64,000 bases of DNA from RYN-230 sp963814645 (lineage in GTDB: Bacteria > Actinomycetota > Actinomycetes > Streptosporangiales > Streptosporangiaceae), in NCBI GenBank assembly GCA_963814645.1, contig CAWFDX010000002.1, positions 423,666 through 487,665 of the forward strand, given 5' to 3'. Shown in pieces: positions 26,259 through 34,128 of this stretch. Below the pieces are notes generated by a model. It was not told the origin of the DNA. It searched no databases and was given only the letters and a program-made list of their open reading frames with translations. The stretch's first letter is position 1, and the number at the start of each line of letters is the position of its first letter. A program made the translations under genes and the position numbers.

Positions 26259-26276
26259 TTACCTCAGGTGAGGTTA
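26259..26276. promoter_or_regulatory. Inverted repeat upstream of the HAF-repeat gene
   Basis: TTACCTCA-GG-TGAGGTTA is an 8-bp inverted repeat with one mismatch, 107 bp upstream of the HAF gene ATG and 85 bp beyond the TetR stop. It is a candidate operator for an unidentified regulator. Confidence 0.35.
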
Positions 26277-26360
26277 GTGACGGACGGCGCGTATCCCTAG
26301 CCCAACCGGGATGGGGTCCGCGTTCCGTAATATTTGCCGGCTGGCCGGTCAGGGATCCGG

Positions 26361-26987
26361 TCAGGCCGCCCGGATCAGGTAGTCGCCGAGGGCCGGTTCC
26401 AGCAGATCGAACGCGGCTGCCGCCTGCTCCGCCAGCACGGCCCGGATCTCATCGCGCGACTGCCCGGCCAGGCTGCGCCGGAAGGCTTCGGCTGCCAGCA
26501 CCCGGGGCACCGAGACCAGCAGCGCGGCCACCACCCGCTGCTGCGGGTTGTCGGTACCGGTCTCCGCGGCGATGGCGTCGCCGAGGGCCTGCTCGCGCTG
26601 ATTCAGCATCTCCAGGGCCCGGCTGGCCAGCGCCGGGGCGTCCTGGATCATCCGGGCGAAGGCTGGGCTGGACAGCCCGAGGCTGACATCGCCCCGGGCC
26701 ACCGCATCGGCGTAATCGCGCCGCACGGCGGCCAGCAGGCTCTCCCCGGGCGGGCGGCTAGCGATGACCTCGGCCAGGTGCTGGATGAGCCCTTCGGCCT
26801 GGTCGAAGACCAGGTCTTCCTTGCGCGGGAAGTAGTTGGTCACCGTCATCTTGGCCACCCCGGCGGCCGCGGCGATCTCGGCGATGGTGACCTGGTCGTA
26901 GCCGCGCGCCGCGAACATCCCGGTCGCGATGTCGGAGATGGCCTGCCTGGTCTCCCGCTTGCGCCGCTCCCGTAGCCCGGATGTCAT
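26361..26987 (-). CDS. TetR family transcriptional regulator
   Basis: The 208-residue protein has the TetR HTH (ETRQAISDIATGMFAARGYD, QVTIAEIAAAAGVAKMTVTN, YFPRKEDLV) and a helical ligand-binding domain of low conservation. I prefer ATG 26987 (MTSGLRERRKR): a possible minus-10 TAGATT at about 27011-27006 would place transcription start just upstream of it. The frame is open to ATG 27005. It is divergent from the membrane protein gene, with two copies of a near-palindromic operator between them, so it likely represses that gene and itself. Confidence 0.88.
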   Translation of the reverse strand: MTSGLRERRKRETRQAISDIATGMFAARGYDQVTIAEIAAAAGVAKMTVTNYFPRKEDLVFDQAEGLIQHLAEVIASRPPGESLLAAVRRDYADAVARGDVSLGLSSPAFARMIQDAPALASRALEMLNQREQALGDAIAAETGTDNPQQRVVAALLVSVPRVLAAEAFRRSLAGQSRDEIRAVLAEQAAAAFDLLEPALGDYLIRAA

Positions 26988-27008
26988 GACGGCCATCATA
27001 GCCACAAT

Positions 27009-27061
27009 CTAGGACCGACCCAAAATTAGGTTTGACATATTAACTAGGTCCGACCTAAGTT
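27009..27061. promoter_or_regulatory. TetR operator pair and divergent promoter
   Basis: TAGGTCCGACCTA (27045-27057) is a perfect 6-1-6 palindrome. A related half-conserved copy TAGGACCGACCC lies at 27010-27021. On the plus strand TTGACA (27032-27037), an 18-base spacer and TAAGTT (27056-27061) form a promoter whose start point falls on or next to ATG 27069, implying a leaderless mRNA. The palindrome lies within the spacer, ideal for repression; the second copy covers the putative TetR minus-10. Confidence 0.65.
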
Positions 27062-27068
27062 TGATGCC

Positions 27069-27755
27069 ATGACGACGATCCAGCACACCGGAACCGCCCG
27101 CCAGCCCGGCGGCCAGCGCGCCGCGCTGCGCGGACTGGCCATCGACGTCGGCGCCCCGCTGGGCACCTACTACCTGCTGCACGGCGCGCTGGGGCTGAGT
27201 CTGTGGCTGGCACTGGCGTTCAGCAGTATTGGGCCGGCGATACGGGCGGTCACCGGGCTACGGAGCCTGGGCGGGGCGAACCTGCTGGCCATGCTGATGC
27301 TCGCGGTCGATGTCGCGGGCATCGCGGTCAGTTTCCTGACTGGCGACCCGCGGGCCATGATCGCCAAGGACTCGATCGTGAGCAGCGTGATCGCCATCGC
27401 GATCCTGGCCTCGGTGGCGGCGCGCCGCCCGCTGATGTCGGCTGGGCTCAAGCCATTCCTGACCAAGGGGGCCGCGGACCGTACCGCGGCCTGGGACCGG
27501 CTGGCCGCCTCGTCGGCCCGGTTCCGCCGGCTGGAGTTGCTGTTCAGCGCGGTGTGGGGAGTAGCGCTGCTGGCCGAGTGCGCGGCCCGCCTGGCTGGCG
27601 CGTACACGCTGCCGGTCAGCACGATGGTGTGGCTGGGCACCGTGTTCACCCTGGGGGCGATCGGCCTGGCCATGACGGTCTCTGGCGTGGCGGCCAGGCC
27701 GATGGAGCGGATGATCCGCGCCGCGGTGGCCGTGGATCCGGAAGGAGCGCGCTGA
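27069..27755 (+). CDS. VC0807-like integral membrane protein
   Basis: The 228-residue protein has about six hydrophobic helices and the family hallmarks APLGTYYLLHGALGLSLWLA near the start, IRAVTGLRSLGG, LTGDPRAMIAKDSIVSSVI and RRPLMSAGLKPFLT. VC0807-type proteins resemble intracellular-septation/quaternary-ammonium type small membrane proteins, of unproven function. Controlled by the divergent TetR gene, it may respond to a membrane-active or toxic compound (inference). Its stop overlaps the next start by one base. Confidence 0.78.
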   Translation: MTTIQHTGTARQPGGQRAALRGLAIDVGAPLGTYYLLHGALGLSLWLALAFSSIGPAIRAVTGLRSLGGANLLAMLMLAVDVAGIAVSFLTGDPRAMIAKDSIVSSVIAIAILASVAARRPLMSAGLKPFLTKGAADRTAAWDRLAASSARFRRLELLFSAVWGVALLAECAARLAGAYTLPVSTMVWLGTVFTLGAIGLAMTVSGVAARPMERMIRAAVAVDPEGAR

Positions 27756-28419
27756 TGCGGGGCAAGGGGATCAACTACGACACCGGGTTCTCGCCTGGCG
27801 GCCGGCTCAGCCGGGAAGACTTCGACCCGGCCATCGTGCTGCCCAGCCGGCTGAACGGGTTCCTGGCCGAGACCGCCGCCGTGGTGCGCGGCCGGTTCGC
27901 GGGCCCGGTCACGTACGCGTCCGGGATGTGGGAACCGGTCAACTGGACGCCGTTTGACATCGTGGCGGTCGATGCTTACCGCGATGCGGGCAACGCCGCG
28001 ACCTATCAGTCCGAGCTGCGCAAGTACCTCGGGCACGGCAAGCCGCTGGCCGTCACCGAGTACGGCTGCTGCGGCTACCGCCGGGGCCGCGGACCGTGGC
28101 GGCATGGGCTGGGCCATCATCGAGCTTGACGGCGACTCGCCCCGGCTGGACGGCGATTACGTCCGCGATGAGGGTGAGCAGGTCAGGTACCTGCGGGAAC
28201 TCAACGAGGTGTTCGAGGCCGAGGGGACCGACCTCGCGTTCTCGTTCACGTTCGCGGGCTACGGGCTGGTGCACGACCCGGTGCCGCGCCGGGATCTGGA
28301 CCTGGCCAGCTACGGCCTGGTCCGGCTGCTGCCCAGCGGCCCGGGCACCGGGTACCGGGTACCAGGGCCTGGGCTGGGAGCCAAAGCTCGCGTTCCGGGC
28401 GCTGGCCGCGCTTGGCTGA
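27755..28419 (+). pseudogene. Degraded glycosidase-like gene (often annotated abortive infection protein)
   Basis: The start MRGKGINYDTGF and the end (VTYASGMWEPVNWTPFDIVA, DAYRDAGNAA, KPLAVTEYGCCGY, GGMGWAIIELDGD, FSFTFAGYG, RRDLDLASYGLVRLL, GLGWEPKLAFRALAALG) match a TIM-barrel family of about 330 residues known to me from actinomycetes. Three lesions are visible: roughly 120 residues of the barrel are missing in frame between FDPAIVLPS and RLNGFLAETA (near 27845); one extra C near 28080; and a tandem duplication of the heptamer CCGGGTA at 28348-28361 that shifts frame again. It is coupled to the preceding membrane gene. It cannot make a complete barrel. Confidence 0.8.
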
Positions 28420-28504
28420 AATCTCCCAAATCGGGTGGGTCAACCCGGCCTGGCTGGGCAGGGGGCTAGGACGGGGCGAGCCAACAGACGGAGGGAGCCC
28501 AGTC

Positions 28505-29074
28505 ATGGCTAACGAACTCGACGGCCGCAAGGCTGCATTCCTGATCGCGAACGAGGGCGTGGAGCAGGTGGAACTCACCGCGCCCTGGGAGGCGATCCTG
28601 GCCGCGGGCGGGACGCCGTTGCTGCTGGCCCCGGACGTGGGTAACGCCCAGGCGTTCAACCATCTGGACAAGGCCGACACGTTCCCGGTGGACCAGATCG
28701 TCGGCGATGCCCACGCCGAGGACTACGACCTGCTGGTGCTGCCGGGCGGGGTGGCCAACCCGGACATCCTGCGCACGGTGCCCGCGGCGGTGCGGTTCGT
28801 CCGGGAGATGTTCGAGGGGGGCAAGCCCGCCGCGGCCATCTGCCACGCCCCGTGGACCCTGGTCGAAGCGGACCTGGTTCGCGGCCGGACGCTGACCTCC
28901 TGGCCCAGCCTGCGGACCGACATCCAGAACGCGGGCGGCACCTGGGTGGACACCGAGGTGCAGGTGGACCGGTCCGGCCCGAACGTGCTGATCACCAGCC
29001 GGAATCCGGGCGACCTGCCTGCCTTCTGCCGGACCCTGATCGAGGAGACCACCCGCCAGTACCAGTCCGCCTGA
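28505..29074 (+). CDS. DJ-1/PfpI family protein (YhbO/protein deglycase type)
   Basis: The 189-residue protein has a class I glutamine-amidotransferase-like fold: FLIANEGVEQVELTAPWEAI at the start (with the conserved Glu), YDLLVLPGGVANPDILR, and the nucleophile elbow PAAAICHAPWTLVEA with the catalytic cysteine followed by histidine, then LTSWPSLRTDIQNAGG. Members act as stress-induced glyoxalase/deglycase or general stress proteins. ATG 28505 is preceded by GGAGGGAGC. Confidence 0.92.
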   Translation: MANELDGRKAAFLIANEGVEQVELTAPWEAILAAGGTPLLLAPDVGNAQAFNHLDKADTFPVDQIVGDAHAEDYDLLVLPGGVANPDILRTVPAAVRFVREMFEGGKPAAAICHAPWTLVEADLVRGRTLTSWPSLRTDIQNAGGTWVDTEVQVDRSGPNVLITSRNPGDLPAFCRTLIEETTRQYQSA

Positions 29075-29079
29075 CCCGC

Positions 29080-29472
29080 TCAGGCGTGCGGCGTGAACGA
29101 GGTGGAGCAAGAGCCGTGCCGGGCGCCGCTTTTGACGGACACGGACACCTTCACCGTGTATCCGGGCGTGGCACCGCTGATGTAGTAGGAAATGGACACA
29201 TTCCCGCGGTGGCCGGCCGTGCCGTGGTGCGTGGTGTTGGTCGTCTTGTAGTGCGCCACCGTGGTCACCCCGGCGAACGCGGCGGTGTGCACGTTCACCT
29301 TGATCGTGGTGTATTGCTTCGGGTGGCTGTTGCTCATCGACGCCGAGCAGGGCAGCGCCGTGACGTGGGCCGCGGCGACGGCCGGGCCGGCGGTCAGCGC
29401 GGTGCCGGCGAGGCTCCCCGCGGTGGCGGCGGTGATAAGGGCGCGCGTGGTCCAGGATGGCATTGTTTTCAT
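29080..29472 (-). CDS. Small secreted protein
   Basis: The 130-residue product starts MKTMPSWTTRAL followed by a hydrophobic signal core and an AVAAA cleavage region. The mature part, about 95 residues, is Thr/His/Ser-rich, with two cysteines (TALPCSASM and HGSCSTSF) that could form one disulfide, and predicted beta strands (YTTIKVNVHTAAF, YTVKVSVSVKS), like an immunoglobulin-like domain. I do not recognise a family. AAGG lies about nine bases before ATG 29472; an upstream in-frame ATG at 29511 lacks signal logic. Confidence 0.7.
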   Translation of the reverse strand: MKTMPSWTTRALITAATAGSLAGTALTAGPAVAAAHVTALPCSASMSNSHPKQYTTIKVNVHTAAFAGVTTVAHYKTTNTTHHGTAGHRGNVSISYYISGATPGYTVKVSVSVKSGARHGSCSTSFTPHA

Positions 29473-29657
29473 GCTGGTCACCTTAATGGCGCACGGAAAG
29501 GAACGCGCCAAGAATCACCGGCCGGTGACGAATAGGGTTTTTGCGGGAATTTACGGCATTGCCCTGGTTCGCAGTTTTTAGGGTGATACGGCGGCCCGGA
29601 CGCGGTGAGTTCGCGGGAGGCGGGACGTCAGTAGGGAAACGACGTGCGGAGGACGCG

Positions 29658-30137
29658 ATGGCTGGGGACGGGCTGACGACGTGCCTGTGGTTCGATGGCA
29701 ACGGTGAGGAGGCGGTCAACTACTACCTGAGCGTCTTCAAGGACGGCAAGCTGGGCCGGGTCGGCCGGTACACCGAGGCGGGCCCCGGTGCGGCCGGCTC
29801 GGTGATGACCGTGGAGTTCGAGCTCAACGGGCAGAAGTTCGTCGCGCTGAACGGCGGGCCCGGGCGCGCATTCAGCGAGGCGATCTCACTCATGATCATC
29901 TGCGCCGACCAGGACGAGGTTGATTACTACTGGAGCCGGCTGGCTGAGGGCGGGCAGGAGGTCGCCTGCGGCTGGGTCACCGACCGGTACGGGCTGTCCT
30001 GGCAGGTCGTCCCAGCGGTGCTCATGGACCTGAACACCGACCCGGACCGGGCCAAGGCGGCCCGGGTCTTCGCGGCGATGCTGAAGATGACCAAGCTCGA
30101 CATCGCCACCCTGGAAGAGGCCGCCGCGGCTGGTTAG
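29658..30137 (+). CDS. VOC family (PhnB-like glyoxalase fold) protein
   Basis: The 159-residue protein starts TTCLWFDGNGEEAVNYYLSV and has VMTVEFELNGQKFVALNGGP, AISLMIICADQDEVDYYWSR, and CGWVTDRYGLSWQVVPAVL, the pattern of PhnB/3-demethylubiquinone-methyltransferase-like VOC proteins. These bind metal in paired beta-alpha-beta units; the specific activity is unknown. CGGAGG precedes ATG 29658. Confidence 0.9.
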   Translation: MAGDGLTTCLWFDGNGEEAVNYYLSVFKDGKLGRVGRYTEAGPGAAGSVMTVEFELNGQKFVALNGGPGRAFSEAISLMIICADQDEVDYYWSRLAEGGQEVACGWVTDRYGLSWQVVPAVLMDLNTDPDRAKAARVFAAMLKMTKLDIATLEEAAAAG

Positions 30138-30333
30138 CCGGCCAGCTGGGTCACCCTGGACAAGGGTGGCGCGTTCACGACCCGGGTGCTGCGGGTGTTC
30201 TCCCCGGCCCGGCCGGACACCCGTCCTGGCCGGGCTGACCGGGGCTGCCCGGGCCGGCCAGCCCGGAATGACTGGTTACCCTGCGGGTACAGTAGGTGTG
30301 TCCTGGGACTTTGTCGGCAAATGGAGGCTGACG

Positions 30334-31325
30334 GTGGCCGTCGCACCCGGCTTGGCGGGCGCGGCCCAGCGCGGGCACGTGGTCCAGTTCTACGCGAGGG
30401 AGTGGGAACTCGCCGCTGGCGTGGGCGAGTATCTGGCCGAGGCGCTGGACGCTGGCTGCGCGGTGGTCGTGGTGGCCGCCCCGGCGCACCAGCTGGCGTT
30501 CGAGTCTTACCTGGCCGGGGTGGATGCCGATGTCGCGGCGGCCCGGGCGGATGGCCGGTACCACGCCATCGACGCGGCCGCCCTGCTGCGCCGGTTCGCC
30601 GGGGCCGGCCAGGTGGACGTGGCCAGCTTCGAGGCCGAGGTCGGGCAGGTGATCAGGGCCGCGGGCGCAGCCGGGCGGCCGGTCCGCTTGTACGGCGAGA
30701 TGGTCGCCCTGCTCTGGGAAGCGGGCCAGCTCAACGCCGCCCTGGAACTCGAAGGGCTATGGAATGACCTGGCCCAGGACATCCCGTTCGGGCTGTACTG
30801 TGGCTATCCCGAGGCGCCGCCCACCGGGCCGGAGCAGCGCGCCGCGCTGGCCGAGGTGTGCCGCCTGCACGCGGCCGTGGTCGGGACGCCAGCCAGCACC
30901 GGCCGGCCGCCCGGCCGGCCCCGGCCCCGGCGCCGGCCCGGTCCCGGGCGACCCGGTCCTTCCCGCTGGACCCGGATTCCCCCCGGGAAGCCCGGCACTT
31001 CGCGCTGGACCTGCTGCGCGGCTGGCGGATCGAGCAGCGCTGCGGCGTGAACCTGGCCAGCGACGTGGCCATCGTGGTCGGCGAACTGACCACCAATGCG
31101 GTGCGGCACGCCGGGTCCGGCTTCACCGTCAGCCTCATGCTGGCCACGGACGCGGTCCGGATCCAGGTCGAAGACGCCCGCCCGCTGGCCGGCTCGCACG
31201 GGGATCCGCCGCTGCCGGTCTCGCCAGACCACGGGCTGGGCCTGGTGGACGCGGTCTCGGCGCGCTGGGGCGTGCAGCCAGCCGACGGCGGCAAAACGGT
31301 CTGGGCCGAGCTGCCGCTGACCTGA
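30334..31325 (+). pseudogene. MEDS-domain sensor with HATPase domain, split by a frameshift
   Basis: GTG 30334 follows GGAGG. Residues 1-190 form a MEDS (DcmR sensory) domain: GHVVQFYAREWELAAGVGEY, ALDAGCAVVVVAAPAHQLAF, GRPVRLYGEMVALLWEAGQL and GLYCGYPEAPP. A second domain in another frame (from about 30950) is a GHKL ATPase like those of actinobacterial anti-sigma/RsbW kinases: VAIVVGELTTNAVRHAGSGF, VEDARPL and GLGLVDAVSARWGV. The two domains normally occur in one polypeptide. The frame changes by a net loss of one base (or gain of two) in the Pro/Arg/Gly-coding G/C-only linker at about 30900-30955. It may be a sequencing error; otherwise two half proteins are made. The intact protein would sense small molecules and regulate stress signalling. 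Confidence 0.72.
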
Positions 31326-31350
31326 CCAGCTAATCCCCCGGAGACACAAC

Positions 31351-32004
31351 ATGCGCGTGGACGTCTGGGCCGACATTGTCTGCCCCTGGTGCTACCTGGG
31401 CTCAGCGCGGTTCGCCGAGGCGCTGAGCCAGTTCGAGCACCGCGACGAGGTCGAGGTCGTCTACCACTCGTTCGAGCTGGATCCTGGCACGCCCGCCGGG
31501 GAAACCCAGCCGGTGCTGGACATGCTGGCGGCCAAGTACGGCATGTCCCCGGCGCAGGCCGCCGTGGCCGAGGGCCGGGTGCAGGGCCTGGCCCAGGCGG
31601 CCGGGCTGGACTTCACCGTGCACCGGGACTTGGGCAACACCCGGGCCGCGCACCGGCTGCTGCAGTACGCCCAGGCCCGCGGGCACGGACCGGACATGAT
31701 GAACGCGCTGTACCGCGCCTACTTCGGGGCCGGACGGCCGGTCTTCGACGCGGCCAGCCTGGCCGCGGTGGCGGCCGAGGCGGGGCTGGACGAGGACCAG
31801 GCCCAGGCCGCGCAGACCGACCAGCAGGCTGCACAGCAGGTGCACGACGACACAAGGCAGGCCCGTCGTCTCGGCATCGGCGGGGTCCCGTTCTACCTCA
31901 TCGGCGGGTCGCGGGCGGTCTCCGGTGCCCAGCCGGCCGGGGTGTTCCTGGCCGCGCTGCGGGCCGCCTGGGACGACGTCGCTAAGGCGGCGCTAGCGCC
32001 ATAA
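31351..32004 (+). CDS. DsbA family oxidoreductase (FrnE-like)
   Basis: The 217-residue thioredoxin-fold protein has the CPWC active site at residues 11-14 (ADIVCPWCYLGSARF), an inserted helical domain, the FrnE-type HRDLGNTRAAHRLLQYA segment and the cis-proline loop GIGGVPFYLIGG. It has no signal peptide, so it acts in the cytoplasm, probably as a disulfide isomerase or glutathione-S-transferase-like enzyme, as in the FrnE group. Ribosome site CCGGAGACA precedes ATG 31351. Confidence 0.93.
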   Translation: MRVDVWADIVCPWCYLGSARFAEALSQFEHRDEVEVVYHSFELDPGTPAGETQPVLDMLAAKYGMSPAQAAVAEGRVQGLAQAAGLDFTVHRDLGNTRAAHRLLQYAQARGHGPDMMNALYRAYFGAGRPVFDAASLAAVAAEAGLDEDQAQAAQTDQQAAQQVHDDTRQARRLGIGGVPFYLIGGSRAVSGAQPAGVFLAALRAAWDDVAKAALAP

Positions 32005-32008
32005 CGTG

Positions 32009-32065
32009 CCAGGTCAGAACCTGGTTCATGTGCGAATGGTCACACCAGCGTGTCCGCCCGGACAC
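32009..32065. terminator. Two hairpins after the DsbA-family gene
   Basis: CCAGGT/ACCTGG (32009-32024, loop CAGA) and GTGTCCG/CGGACAC (32050-32065, loop CC) are perfect short stems just past the stop codon. They are terminator candidates without T-tracts. Confidence 0.4.
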
Positions 32066-32145
32066 TGAACCATTACTGCTCCACCCGCCATGCTGGCAGG
32101 GGGGAGGGCACCGGCCACGGTGCCCCGTAACGGGGGGAGCAGCAA

Positions 32146-32619
32146 GTGGTGCAGCAAACCACAGACACGTCGGTCCGGCCAGTCATCGTTCGCACCGACG
32201 TCGTGCCAGCAATCGCCGTGCGCGTTACCGGGGCGTTGCTGGCGCTGGCCGTCGCGACCGTGCACGTGGCCGACCAGGGCGGCATCACCGCCCTGGCCCC
32301 GCCGAGCTGGATCGGCTGGGGGTACCGGGTCATCGAGGTCGGTGCGCTGCTGACCGTGGTGCTGCTGCTGGTGCCGGATTCGCGCTGGCTGGTCCGGGGC
32401 TGGGTGGGCTGGACGGCGGGCCTGCTGCTCGGGGCCGGCCCGCTGATCGGCTACCTCGCCTCGCGCACGGTAGGCCTGCCGGGTGATCACGGTGATGTCG
32501 GCAACTGGGGCTACTGGGTGGGCACGGTGTCGCTCTTCACCGAGGCCGCGCTGATCGTGCTGAGCCTGACCATGCTGCTGAGCTACTTCGCCCGGCGGAG
32601 TCAGCCCTGGCCGCGCTGA
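32146..32619 (+). CDS. Four-helix membrane protein, unknown
   Basis: The 157-residue protein has a short cytosolic N-terminus, four hydrophobic segments (AVRVTGALLALAVATVHVAD, VIEVGALLTVVLLLVP, GWTAGLLLGAGPLIGYLA, WVGTVSLFTEAALIVLSLTM) and a basic C-terminus. No family is recognised. GTG 32146 follows GGGGGGAGC, part of which can pair in a CCCCG-TAA-CGGGG hairpin. Its last 19 bases overlap the end of the convergent GH1 gene. Confidence 0.68.
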   Translation: MVQQTTDTSVRPVIVRTDVVPAIAVRVTGALLALAVATVHVADQGGITALAPPSWIGWGYRVIEVGALLTVVLLLVPDSRWLVRGWVGWTAGLLLGAGPLIGYLASRTVGLPGDHGDVGNWGYWVGTVSLFTEAALIVLSLTMLLSYFARRSQPWPR

Positions 32620-34037
32620 GCCGCGATCACGTCCCGGTACCAGGAGTAGGACGACTTCGGCGTGCGGGCCAGGGTGGCGTGATCCACGTGCACCAGGCCG
32701 AACCGCTGGGTGAACCCTTCACCCCACTCGAAGTTGTCGGCCAGCGTCCAGTGGAAGTAGCCGCGTACGTCCAGGCCGTCACTGATCGAGGCGTGCAGCG
32801 CGCGCAGGTGGCTGTCGATGAAGTCGATGCGGAACCGGTCGTCCACCGGGCCGTCGCCGTCCAGCCGGTCGTCGTGCGCGCAGCCGTTCTCGGTGATGTA
32901 CAGCGGCGGCAGCGCGCTGCCGTAGCGCGCGCCGAGCTGGCCGAGTATCTCGGTCAGCCCGGCCGGTACCACCGGCCAGCCGAACGAGGTGACCGGGTAG
33001 CCGGGGATCGGCTGCATCTGGAACGGCAGCGGTGAGTCCGGCAGTGCGGACAGCCGGGTCGGCAGGTAGTAGTTCATCCCGAGGCCGTCCACCGGCGCGG
33101 CGATCACGGCCAGGTCGCCATCCTGCACGCAGGCCAGCCCGCTGGCCGGGTCGCCGTCGTCGCTGGCCAGGCCGAACGCGCTCAGGTCGGGGTAGCGGCC
33201 GGCCAGCACCGGGTCGGTGAACATCCAGTTGTGCAGGGTGGCATACGCGGCCGCGGCCGCCTGGTCAGCCGGGCTCTCGCTGGCCGCCCAGGCCGGCGAG
33301 TAGTTGTTGGCCAGCATCACCTGGCGCACACCGGCCGCGCGCAGCGCGGCCGTGGCCAGGCCGTGCCCGAGCAGCTGATGGTGGGCGGTCGGCAGCGCGC
33401 CCAGCATCAGCTCCAGACCTGGTGCGTGCACGCCGAGCGCGTAGCCGAATGCGGTGACCACGAATGGCTCGTTCAGCGTGACCCACAGCGGGATCCGGTC
33501 GGCCAGCCGGGCCGCGGTCAGCGCCGCGTAGTCGGCAAACCGCTGCGCGGTCGGCCGGGCCAGCCAGCCACCCGCGTCCTCCAGCGGCTGCGGCAGGTCC
33601 CAGTGATAGAGCGTCGGCACCGGGGTGATGCCCGCGGCCAGCAGCGCGTCGGTCAGCCGGTCGTAGTAGTCCAGCCCAGCGCGGTTGGCTGCCCCGGTCC
33701 CGGCCGGCTGGACCCGTGGCCAGGCGATGGAGAACCGGTACGCGGTGACGCCCAGGCCCACCAGCAGCGCGACGTCCTCGGCCCAGCGATGGTAGGAATC
33801 GATGGCCATCTCGCCGGTGTCACCGTTCCGGATCTTCCCCGGCTGCTGGCAGAACGTGTCCCAGATCGACACGCCCCGACCGTCCTCGTGCACGGCGCCT
33901 TCGATCTGGTACGCGGACGTGGCGACGCCCCAGTGGAACCCGTCCGGGAACCGGGGCAGTGGTGGATTGATCACCAGCTGATGGTAATCAGCGGCACATC
34001 TTGCGGCCATATTACGGACGCCTGCATTCCTTTGCAT
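32601..34037 (-). CDS. GH1 beta-glucosidase
   Basis: The 478-residue cytosolic enzyme shows the GH1 N-terminal signature FPDGFHWGVATSAYQIEGAV, the acid/base glutamate in WVTLNEPFVVT, the nucleophile in PLYITENGCAH, and the aglycone-region motif YFHWTLADNFEWGEGFTQRF. It hydrolyses terminal beta-glucosides such as cellobiose; with the secreted GH5 at 6.1 kb it could complete cellulose or beta-glucan use. Start ATG 34037 is assigned with modest certainty (GGAG only three bases upstream); ATG 34010 is an alternative. It is monocistronic. Confidence 0.93.
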   Translation of the reverse strand: MQRNAGVRNMAARCAADYHQLVINPPLPRFPDGFHWGVATSAYQIEGAVHEDGRGVSIWDTFCQQPGKIRNGDTGEMAIDSYHRWAEDVALLVGLGVTAYRFSIAWPRVQPAGTGAANRAGLDYYDRLTDALLAAGITPVPTLYHWDLPQPLEDAGGWLARPTAQRFADYAALTAARLADRIPLWVTLNEPFVVTAFGYALGVHAPGLELMLGALPTAHHQLLGHGLATAALRAAGVRQVMLANNYSPAWAASESPADQAAAAAYATLHNWMFTDPVLAGRYPDLSAFGLASDDGDPASGLACVQDGDLAVIAAPVDGLGMNYYLPTRLSALPDSPLPFQMQPIPGYPVTSFGWPVVPAGLTEILGQLGARYGSALPPLYITENGCAHDDRLDGDGPVDDRFRIDFIDSHLRALHASISDGLDVRGYFHWTLADNFEWGEGFTQRFGLVHVDHATLARTPKSSYSWYRDVIAAQRGQG

Positions 34038-34128
34038 GCACTCCAGGGCTGCTCCTAGTGTGCTGAACGCGCGTCCTCCTTGGAGCGGGCCAACTCACGG
34101 AGCGGGCCATCTGAAGAAGGGCCAGAAC

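Noticed and set aside
26259..26276. IdeR/DtxR iron box
   Set aside because: The inverted repeat does not fit the TTAGGTTAGsCTAACCTAA form; half-site sequence and spacing differ.
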